Shown here: in pieces, positions 1 through 5,089 of the stretch
Layout of the letters: each line of letters opens with the position of its first letter
Numbering within the stretch: position 1 is the stretch's first letter
NCBI GenBank assembly: GCA_003696125.1
Contig: RFHZ01000268.1
Location: 1 to 5,519, forward strand
DNA from: Nitrospinota bacterium
GTDB taxonomy: Bacteria; Tectomicrobia; Entotheonellia; J063
Direction of reading: 5' to 3'
Length of the DNA stretch: 5,519 nt
Program-made: the position numbers and the translations under genes
Notes under the pieces: model-generated
What the model was told of the DNA's origin: nothing
What the model saw: the letters and a program-made list of their open reading frames with translations, nothing else
The model's database searches: none

Positions 1-35
1 AAGGCATCGACAGCACGCAGACGGGGATACTCCAT
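1..35 (-). CDS. 5' end of a leftward gene, unidentified (possibly Memo-like)
   Basis: Reading leftward, an ATG at 35-33 is preceded by a strong Shine-Dalgarno sequence, GGAGGAG (48-42), with a 6-base gap. The window holds only 11 codons, translating to MEYPRLRAVDA, with no stop before the edge. The strong ribosome site so close to an open frame is the reason for calling it. The tyrosine-proline-x-leucine-arginine start resembles what I recall of Memo/AmmeMemoRadiSam protein B N-termini, but 11 residues cannot establish that. The gene diverges from the response regulator at 382, so the two share the 36-381 spacer. Confidence 0.5.
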   Translation of the reverse strand, partial: MEYPRLRAVDA

Positions 36-271
36 AGACGACTCCTCCAGATTCGACAGCACTCGTTACCGGTTTTTCTCAGGTGCAAAACCTGTTCCGG
101 CTCTCTTCTCCGGGTCTCAACTCCTCTACTTCTATAATAAGGAAAGAACCGGAGAAGGGCAACGAAAATGTGCTTCGTATCCGGGGTGGGAAGCAGACAG
201 ATTGGGTTTGGAGAAGAACGGCAGAGAGGTTTGCCTTGTCATGGAAAAAAGGCTTGCTCCGGATAGGGCGC

Positions 272-301
272 TTGTGGTCCAGAGCAGGTGCAGGATATAA
301 T
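272..301 (+). promoter_or_regulatory. candidate sigma-70 promoter for the two-component operon
   Basis: An exact TATAAT lies at 296-301. TTGTGG at 272-277 matches the first three bases of the -35 consensus, with an 18-base spacer. Transcription would begin near 308, giving a leader of about 74 bases before the regulator ATG at 382. The weak -35 would fit an activator-dependent or autoregulated promoter. The other TATAAT at 133-138 has no recognisable -35 at the right distance. Confidence 0.4.
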
Positions 302-319
302 AGAGAGAGAGTTTCTGTG

Positions 320-343
320 CCTCCTGGCAGTATTTCCAGGAGG
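320..343 (+). promoter_or_regulatory. leader hairpin that can mask an AGGAGG ribosome site
   Basis: CCTCCTGG (320-327) and CCAGGAGG (336-343) form a perfect 8-bp inverted repeat around an 8-base loop. The right arm contains AGGAGG (338-343), an ideal Shine-Dalgarno sequence lying 10 bases before the ATG of the mini-ORF at 354. No run of T follows, so it is not an intrinsic terminator. It could control translation or protect the mRNA 5' end. Confidence 0.4.
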
Positions 344-353
344 ACAGGGTTAG

Positions 354-374
354 ATGAGGTGGTCTTTGCCCTGA
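354..374 (+). CDS. possible 6-codon leader peptide (MRWSLP)
   Basis: ATG at 354 opens a six-codon frame ending in TGA at 372-374. AGGAGG (338-343) lies 10 bases upstream. The stop is 7 bases before the response-regulator ATG at 382, which lacks a well-placed Shine-Dalgarno of its own. Ribosomes loaded here could re-initiate on the regulator. A frame this short arises easily by chance, so the call rests on the ribosome site and the position. Confidence 0.25.
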   Translation: MRWSLP

Positions 375-381
375 TACTGTC

Positions 382-1047
382 ATGAAAGTCTTGCTGATCG
401 AAGATTCGGAACGTTTACGCCGGTCATTAGGCTATGGACTCCGCAGAGAAGGGTTTACCATTGACTCGGCCGGAGACGGGTATGAAGGGCTTCTCTTTGC
501 CGAGACGTACACCTATGATGTCCTGATACTGGATCTCATGCTGCCGGGGATAGACGGGCTGGCGTTGCTGCAACGGTTACGTGCCCAGGGCAACAACACC
601 CCTGTTCTCATCCTGTCGGCGAAAGATCAGGTAGAGGATCGTGTCCGGGGCCTGCACCTGGGAGCGGATGATTACCTGATCAAACCCTTTGCCTTCGAGG
701 AGCTGTGTGCCCGCCTGCGGGCTTTGGTCCGCCGTCGCTACGGCACGAAAAACCCGTACATCCAGATCGGTCCCCTTACCATCAATACCAATCTCCGGCA
801 GGTGTTCCATGGAAACACGCCCATCACTTTGACTCGCAAAGAATATATGCTCCTGGAATACCTGGCGCTGCGGCGTGGCCGGGTCTTCTCCAGTGCGCAA
901 TTATGTGAATACCTGTATCCGCATGACGTGGACATCAACAGCAACGTCATCGAAGTGATGATTTACAATATCCGGAAGAAGTTTCGCAAACACGGTGTAT
1001 CGTCGGTCATCCGTACGATACGTGGACATGGATATGTCATTGACTAG
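382..1047 (+). CDS. two-component response regulator, OmpR/PhoB family
   Basis: This 221-residue cytoplasmic transcription regulator has the normal length and two-domain plan of the family. The receiver domain (about 1-117) shows the acidic pair E7-D8, the phospho-acceptor D51 within LILDLMLPGIDG, S79 in LILSAKD at the switch position, Y98 and the conserved K101-P102. A winged-helix DNA-binding domain follows (about 125-221), with LTRKEYMLLEYLA at 150-162, a recognition-helix region around 187-204 and the terminal RTIRGHGYVID hairpin. All phosphotransfer residues are present, so it should be functional. The start is fixed by an in-frame TGA at 355-357, and no other start lies between. There is no good ribosome site immediately upstream; the nearest purine run, GAGGTGG (356-362), is 19 bases away. 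The kinase gene downstream overlaps its 3' end, which marks a co-transcribed pair. By subfamily it resembles QseB/TctD/PmrA. The signal and targets are not shown by the sequence. Confidence 0.96.
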   Translation: MKVLLIEDSERLRRSLGYGLRREGFTIDSAGDGYEGLLFAETYTYDVLILDLMLPGIDGLALLQRLRAQGNNTPVLILSAKDQVEDRVRGLHLGADDYLIKPFAFEELCARLRALVRRRYGTKNPYIQIGPLTINTNLRQVFHGNTPITLTRKEYMLLEYLALRRGRVFSSAQLCEYLYPHDVDINSNVIEVMIYNIRKKFRKHGVSSVIRTIRGHGYVID

Positions 1048-2542
1048 CGCTATGCACTCCATTCGTGGTCGTCTGACCCTTCTCCTGGTCATCAGCCTGG
1101 GGCTCTTACTGCTCGGAAGCGGGGTGCTGTTCTACACGATCGTTCGCGCGCAACTGGTGGGAGAATTTGATCGGGCCCTCCTGGCCAAGGCGCAAGCGCT
1201 GATTACGCTCACCGACGATGATGGTCAAAAGATCGAAATCGATCTTTCCGATAAGTTTATGCCCGAGTTTGAGTCTACGGATAACCCAGAATATTTTGCC
1301 CTCTGGCGTGCCTCTGGTCAGTTGATTGCCCGGTCTCCCTCCCTGGGGGAGCACCAACTGCCACGCCACCCTGGGCTCACCAACAAGCCTGTCTTTCACG
1401 ACCTGGTGCTTCCAGATGGCCGTTCAGGACGCCTCGTCGAGATTGCCTTTGTGCCCCAGCTCGATCTGAATGATGACGAAGAGGCAAACGGACAAGCTGA
1501 TAAAGCAGACGGCGAACCCGGCCAGGTTTCCCTTGATCCCACACGGTTCCCGGAGCGTGCCGCAGTTCTCGTTGTTGCCCGCACTCGAGAAGCGATCGAT
1601 ACTTTCTTGCGCTCCTTTCGGCTGTCCCTGGTCACGGTCATTACCGGACTGCTGGCGATCATGGTCGGGCTGGTGCGCTCGGCCCTGCGGGTAGGGCTGC
1701 GGCCACTAGACGATATGCAACAACAAGTGAGCCAACTGGATGCCCATTCACTTACCACCGGAATTCGGGTCCAGACACAGACGGCTGAACTCGTCCCGGT
1801 CGTGGCGCAACTCAATGCGCTCCTCCAGCGCTTAGACGCGGCGTTTACCCGGGAACGGCAATTCAGCAGCGATGTGGCGCACGAACTGCGCACACCCCTG
1901 GCCGAACTGCGTACCCTGACCGAAGTGGGCATGCGGTGGCCAGAAGATACGCAGGCGGTGAGGCAATACTTTGCCGATGCGCATGCGATTAGTCGGCATA
2001 TGGAGCGGATTGTGGATAGCCTCCTGACCCTGGCCCGCTGTGAGAGCGGTACGCAACAGGTGAATTGGCAGTCGATCGATATAGGTGAGCTCGTAGATGC
2101 AAGCTGGACCACCGTATCACACCTGGCCCGAGAGAAAATGCTGACCTTACGATGTATGATACCATCGACATGTCAGGTCACCTCAGATCGAGACTTGTTA
2201 CGCACTATATTCCATAACCTCTTGAACAATGCGGTGACGTACAGTCCACCCCAGAGTGAGATTCATTGCCTGGCCACGGCAGATGGTGATACTGTTCACC
2301 TGACCATCCGCAATCCGACCCACGATCTCACCCCTGAAGATCTCCCTCACCTGTTCGAGCGCTTCTGGCGCAAGGACCCTGCCCGTACCGCCAGCGGCCA
2401 CACCGGACTCGGTCTCGCTGTTGTCAAGGCCTTAGCCGAGATTCTCCATCTCCATGTACACGCCACTCTTGACGCTGAACACCACTTTGCCATCACTCTC
2501 TCTTTCCCCTGTACGTGTAGTAGCAAAACCTGTGACAACTAG
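1034..2542 (+). CDS. sensor histidine kinase, QseC/TctE/PmrB-like
   Basis: This inner-membrane kinase of 502 residues (from the chosen start) is the partner of the regulator upstream. TM1 lies at about 14-37. A periplasmic domain of about 160 residues opens with FDRALLAKAQAL, typical of QseC/TctE sensors, and contains an acidic stretch at 143-162. TM2 is at about 197-217, followed by a weak HAMP-like linker. The dimerisation/phosphotransfer box DVAHELRTPL (280-289) carries H283. The ATPase domain has the N box HNLLNNAVTYS (394-404), the F box LFERFWR (440-446) and the G2 box TGLGLAVV (457-464). The G1 box is degenerate: the usual D-x-G is replaced by IRNPTHDLTPEDL (425-437), as in some heavy-metal/QseC-type kinases. 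The C-terminus carries an unusual cysteine tail (C493, C495, C500). The start is uncertain: GTG 995, ATG 1028, ATG 1034 and ATG 1052 are all in frame. I chose 1034 because GTGGA (1022-1026) sits 7 bases before it. It overlaps the regulator by 14 bases, suggesting translational coupling. Confidence 0.93.
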   Translation: MSLTSAMHSIRGRLTLLLVISLGLLLLGSGVLFYTIVRAQLVGEFDRALLAKAQALITLTDDDGQKIEIDLSDKFMPEFESTDNPEYFALWRASGQLIARSPSLGEHQLPRHPGLTNKPVFHDLVLPDGRSGRLVEIAFVPQLDLNDDEEANGQADKADGEPGQVSLDPTRFPERAAVLVVARTREAIDTFLRSFRLSLVTVITGLLAIMVGLVRSALRVGLRPLDDMQQQVSQLDAHSLTTGIRVQTQTAELVPVVAQLNALLQRLDAAFTRERQFSSDVAHELRTPLAELRTLTEVGMRWPEDTQAVRQYFADAHAISRHMERIVDSLLTLARCESGTQQVNWQSIDIGELVDASWTTVSHLAREKMLTLRCMIPSTCQVTSDRDLLRTIFHNLLNNAVTYSPPQSEIHCLATADGDTVHLTIRNPTHDLTPEDLPHLFERFWRKDPARTASGHTGLGLAVVKALAEILHLHVHATLDAEHHFAITLSFPCTCSSKTCDN

Positions 2543-2560
2543 GAATCGGTAGGCACAGCT

Positions 2561-3880
2561 TTATTCGAAGGCGATACGGATACGGCCCTGGGCAAAGACG
2601 GCCAGAGGGACGGTCCCTTCAAAGGCAGAGCCTGGCCAAAACGTGCCCACGATGACGGTAAGCTCAAACCTACCCCAGCCCCAACTACCGATGAAATCGA
2701 GCTCATGCCCCAGGTTGCGACTGCGTCCTGCCGGCTCAGCCGTAATCCTCGCCTCTCGAAGTGTATCTGCGGCCCTGTGTTGCTGATAATGATGATACAT
2801 GAGGGTAAGGGAGGTGGGGGGGAAGGGACGTAGTCCGGTGCCAGCGGTGAAAATCAGCAGATTACTGAGCTCAGGATCAAAGAGTTCCCCGTAATATTGG
2901 AAGTCAACGTCGTCTAACGTGGCGGTGTTGCCGTGTAACCCGGTTTGACGAAACGCAGTGTCGCGTGCATCCTCTGGCGTGCCATCTCCGCTACCAAAGG
3001 CCAAACCCGTCGTTAAGAAAGGATGCCAAGGCCTGTCAAGAGTGTAGAGAAACCCAACATCACCTCCCCACCCCCTGACGGTACGCCCCTCCTCCTTGCC
3101 GCGCACATGGGCGAGATCGAACCAATAGGAGAGGTTTGATCCCAGTTTGCCCTGACTTTGCAAGCCCAGGAAAGATAAATAGAGGTCTGATTCATGATGG
3201 ATCAGACTGTAAGCGGCGAGCGTAGTCTCTTCTCTCAGTTTATACTGTCCAGAAAGCCAGTAATAATCGGCTGAACTCTCTCTCCTTCCCTGAATGAGGT
3301 CGGTCATGAACAACCCCTGCCGAGCAATGGCAAGGTCAAACTGGATGCGGGAAGATTGATAGGTCAACCGCAAGGCATCCAGTTGATCATCAAACAGCCA
3401 TTGACGCGGGTCTTCAAAGGATTGCCGACCGATTTGCAACGACCAGTGGCTGCTAAAGAGCTTCTCGAACCGGACAAACGTCTCTTTCAGCTTCAGAGCG
3501 GGCCGGGTCGTATCTGTTGACTCACCCGATGCGGCTTCCAGGATGAGGTCATGCGAGAACTCCAGTTGCAGAAATCCCTGTACCTGCTCACTCGGCGTTA
3601 TCCTGGCATTCAGCGTAAGCTGTGGAGTCAGCGTGGTTTGCTCATCGTCCGGGGTCGTGCCGAGGTTAAGGTGCGTATCATGCGTGACCTCCATCTCGAG
3701 CTCTCCTGTAAGCTCGAGCCAGCGAGACCCTATGGGAAAAAGGGTGAGGGGGCTATCGGCCTGGCGATCCTCTCCGGGGAAAGCAGGAAAGGGTTGAGCC
3801 CACACCACCCTGTCCGCGCCGATGTGCATCAGCAGCCACATGAAGCCCACGGCAAGCAACTTTTTGCTCGCATCTGCCAT
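2561..3880 (-). CDS. AlgE-like (alginate-export family) outer-membrane beta-barrel protein
   Basis: This encodes 439 residues from the chosen start. A Sec signal peptide (MADASKK, then a hydrophobic core) probably ends at about A28, after VVWA. The mature part alternates polar and hydrophobic residues like a beta-barrel. Family-type motifs in order are ETFVRFEKLF (133-142), IGRQSFEDPRQWLFDDQLDALRL (150-172), FRQTGLHGN (310-318), YYGELFDPELSNL (329-341), GHELDF (391-396) and VGTFWPGSAF (411-420). These resemble the alginate-export porin family, and the length is close to that of AlgE. The terminal RIRIAFE is an acceptable barrel end signal, although the last residue is E rather than an aromatic one. 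Members export or admit polysaccharides or other small solutes; the substrate here cannot be read. An in-frame ATG at 3964 would add 28 residues in front of the signal peptide and would sit inside the tandem repeat at 3956-3977, so I prefer 3880. The ribosome site for 3880 is weak (AGAAGG, 15 bases away). The gene converges on the kinase with an 18-base gap. Confidence 0.85.
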   Translation of the reverse strand: MADASKKLLAVGFMWLLMHIGADRVVWAQPFPAFPGEDRQADSPLTLFPIGSRWLELTGELEMEVTHDTHLNLGTTPDDEQTTLTPQLTLNARITPSEQVQGFLQLEFSHDLILEAASGESTDTTRPALKLKETFVRFEKLFSSHWSLQIGRQSFEDPRQWLFDDQLDALRLTYQSSRIQFDLAIARQGLFMTDLIQGRRESSADYYWLSGQYKLREETTLAAYSLIHHESDLYLSFLGLQSQGKLGSNLSYWFDLAHVRGKEEGRTVRGWGGDVGFLYTLDRPWHPFLTTGLAFGSGDGTPEDARDTAFRQTGLHGNTATLDDVDFQYYGELFDPELSNLLIFTAGTGLRPFPPTSLTLMYHHYQQHRAADTLREARITAEPAGRSRNLGHELDFIGSWGWGRFELTVIVGTFWPGSAFEGTVPLAVFAQGRIRIAFE

Positions 3881-3955
3881 AACCGTTGCACCATACCTTC
3901 TGCCCTCGGCCTCATTCGATGACCCTACCTTTTCCTGAAAGGGAAAAAAATGCCG

Positions 3956-3977
3956 ATTTTTCATCTATTTTTCATCT
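3956..3977. promoter_or_regulatory. perfect tandem repeat, 2 x 11 bp; candidate response-regulator operator
   Basis: ATTTTTCATCT occurs at 3956-3966 and again, identically and directly abutting, at 3967-3977. An 11-bp period is one helical turn, the spacing at which OmpR/PhoB-family dimers bind direct half-sites on one DNA face (the Pho box is a 7-bp repeat with 11-bp period). The site lies about 76-97 bases upstream of the barrel-gene ATG at 3880 and about 128 bases upstream of the exported-protein ATG at 4106. The repeat itself is certain; its role as operator is inference from its spacing and from the OmpR-family regulator gene in the window. Confidence 0.5.
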
Positions 3978-4001
3978 TCGGGATTTATATTTAATCCTGA
4001 A
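3977..4001. repeat. imperfect 9-bp dyad next to the tandem repeat
   Basis: TTCGGGATT (3977-3985) and AATCCTGAA (3993-4001) are inverted copies with one mismatch, separated by 7 A/T bases. The spacer and left arm include, on the minus strand, TATAAA (3989-3984), a possible -10 for the barrel gene, although no matching -35 is evident. The dyad starts on the last base of the tandem repeat, so the two elements form one composite site of 46 bp. It may be an operator for a dimeric repressor or a leader stem-loop. Confidence 0.4.
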
Positions 4002-4074
4002 ACAGCCTTTTCTGTCCTGTAAAAGAGGCAGGATGGTGAATAATCGAGGCTACCGGAAGGTACGCAGTGCATAG

Positions 4075-4080
4075 TATAAT
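4075..4080 (+). promoter_or_regulatory. TATAAT -10 box for the exported-protein gene
   Basis: An exact TATAAT lies 26 bases before the ATG at 4106. Initiation about 7 bases downstream would give a leader of only about 18-20 bases that still contains the AAGGAGG ribosome site (4091-4097). At the normal distance the -35 position (4052-4057, ACCGGA) bears no consensus, so an activator may be needed. A small palindrome, TACC-GGAA-GGTA (4051-4062), covers that position. Confidence 0.45.
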
Positions 4081-4105
4081 CTATTTAACAAAGGAGGGAA
4101 AGGAC

Positions 4106-5074
4106 ATGAGATACCGGGGGATATTTGACCAGGGTGAGTGGAGAAGAGGCCTCATCATTTGGGGAGAAGTGGTAGCGATAATGCTGCTGGCCTTCTCTCT
4201 GCTCAGCAGTCTTGGGGAAGCGCAAGCTTGGGCAGAGAACCTTTGCACCAAGACCTCTCAGGCGGCTTTTCGCTCCTGTCAATTTGAAACCTTCGGTGCC
4301 TTTTGGCTCGCCATCGGCAACTGTGATAACCTGCCGACTGCTGCAAAAAGGAGAGCGTGTAAACGAAAAGCCAGGCAGGAGTTCCCCTCCGGGATCGAAG
4401 AATGTCAAGACCAGTTTGAGGCTCGACAGGAGGTGTGCGAAGCCTTAGGTGAAGGACCCTATCATCCGGTGATCAATCCGGCCGATTTCGTGGAGACCAT
4501 CGATAATCCCTTTTTCCCCCTCACCCCGGGGACGACCTTCATCTACGAAGGTGCCGGCGAAGAGCATACCGAGGTCTTCGTGACTCACGAAACCAAAGAG
4601 ATTCTGGGTGTCACCTGTATCGTGGTCCGGGACACGGTCATGGTGGCAGGAGAAATCATAGAAGACACGTTCGACTATTATGCCCAGGACAGGGAAGGCA
4701 ATGTCTGGTACTTCGGAGAACTGTCCCAGGAATTTGAAGATGGTGAACTGGTCAGCCTGGCCGGGTCGTGGAAGGCAGGTGAAGATGGGGCAAAACCGGG
4801 AATCATTATGGAAGCCGATCCCCAGGTAGGAGACGTGTACCGGCAGGAGTTTGCCCTCGGAGAGGCGGAAGACCTGGCAGAGGTCCTTAACCTGGATGCC
4901 TCGGTCATCGTTCCGTTTGGTGCTTTTGACCATACGCTGCAGACCGAGGATTTCTCTCCCCTCGAACCTGGAGTCAGGGAACAGAAGTTCTACGCTCCAG
5001 GAGTGGGGCTGGTGCTGGAAGAGAATCCGGACACCGGGGAACGCGTCGAACTGGTCGATATTCTGCAGGAGTAA
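4106..5074 (+). CDS. exported protein with six-cysteine module and conserved domain of unknown function
   Basis: This encodes 322 residues. The ATG at 4106 is chosen over the in-frame ATG at 4067 because AAGGAGG (4091-4097) sits 8 bases before it. A signal peptide with a longish n-region and a hydrophobic core (about 21-37) probably ends at AQAWA (39-43), so the product should be periplasmic or secreted; no lipobox precedes C47. Residues 44-115 form a helical-looking, charged module with six cysteines (47, 58, 73, 85, 100, 111), which could make three disulfides. Residues about 122-322 look beta-rich, with NPFFPLTPGTTFIYEG (134-149), VVRDTV (173-178), EDTFDYYAQDREGNVWYFGE (186-205), AGSWKAGEDGAKPGI (219-233), YRQEF (245-249) and YAPGVGLVLEE (296-306). 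I recognise this motif string from uncharacterised exported proteins but know no function. No catalytic triad or metal site stands out. It may be co-transcribed with the methyltransferase 15 bases downstream. Confidence 0.88.
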   Translation: MRYRGIFDQGEWRRGLIIWGEVVAIMLLAFSLLSSLGEAQAWAENLCTKTSQAAFRSCQFETFGAFWLAIGNCDNLPTAAKRRACKRKARQEFPSGIEECQDQFEARQEVCEALGEGPYHPVINPADFVETIDNPFFPLTPGTTFIYEGAGEEHTEVFVTHETKEILGVTCIVVRDTVMVAGEIIEDTFDYYAQDREGNVWYFGELSQEFEDGELVSLAGSWKAGEDGAKPGIIMEADPQVGDVYRQEFALGEAEDLAEVLNLDASVIVPFGAFDHTLQTEDFSPLEPGVREQKFYAPGVGLVLEENPDTGERVELVDILQE

Positions 5075-5089
5075 CCTCATCCGAAGATT

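Larger units (their letters stand above)
36..381. other. divergent intergenic region upstream of the two-component operon
   Basis: This 346-base stretch contains no gene I can support. It holds two exact TATAAT boxes on the + strand (133-138 and 296-301), a perfect 8-bp hairpin (320-343), a 6-codon mini-ORF (354-374) and a 9-bp inverted repeat (105-113 with 149-157) that brackets the first TATAAT. A 100-codon GTG-initiated frame crosses most of it (83-385). It has no ribosome site and an arginine-rich composition without recognisable domain features, so I regard it as spurious. Confidence 0.6.
3881..4105. other. AT-rich divergent spacer between barrel gene and exported-protein gene
   Basis: These 225 bases separate two outward-facing genes that both encode exported proteins. 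Besides the tandem repeat, dyad and TATAAT box listed separately, it holds a short hairpin TTTTCC/GGAAAA (3930-3935 with 3942-3947) in the barrel-gene leader. It also has TCCTG motifs at 3995-3999 and 4015-4019, and their inverted copy CAGGA at 4029-4033. The density of repeats in one small AT-rich spacer suggests a control region shared by both genes. No small gene is convincing here. Confidence 0.6.

Noticed and set aside
132-383. 83-codon leftward frame in the same spacer
   Set aside because: No ribosome site or protein-like pattern was seen, and it lies over the candidate promoter and leader of the two-component operon.
83-385. 100-codon rightward frame whose TGA overlaps the regulator ATG (ATGA)
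   Set aside because: It starts with GTG without a ribosome site, is arginine-rich with no domain pattern, and spans promoter-like and hairpin elements. The ATGA overlap is suggestive of coupling but not enough to call a gene.
995-1033. GTG start giving a kinase 13 residues longer
   Set aside because: It would overlap the regulator by 53 bases, has no ribosome site, and adds residues that do not resemble a kinase N-terminus.
1396-2112. 238-codon leftward frame opposite the kinase
   Set aside because: It is a mirror of the kinase coding sequence, very rich in R, S and T, with no domain; the sense frame has complete kinase motifs.
3695-3718. 8-bp inverted repeat CTCGAGCT/AGCTCGAG in the barrel gene
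   Set aside because: It arises from repeated Leu/Glu codons (ELTGELE) and each arm contains the self-complementary CTCGAG, so chance explains it.
3551-3922. 123-codon rightward frame opposite the barrel gene
   Set aside because: It is antisense to the signal peptide and first strands of the barrel gene, with no ribosome site or recognisable domain.
3881-3964. ATG at 3964 as the start of the barrel gene
   Set aside because: It would place 28 charged residues before a complete signal peptide, lies inside the tandem repeat and has no good ribosome site.
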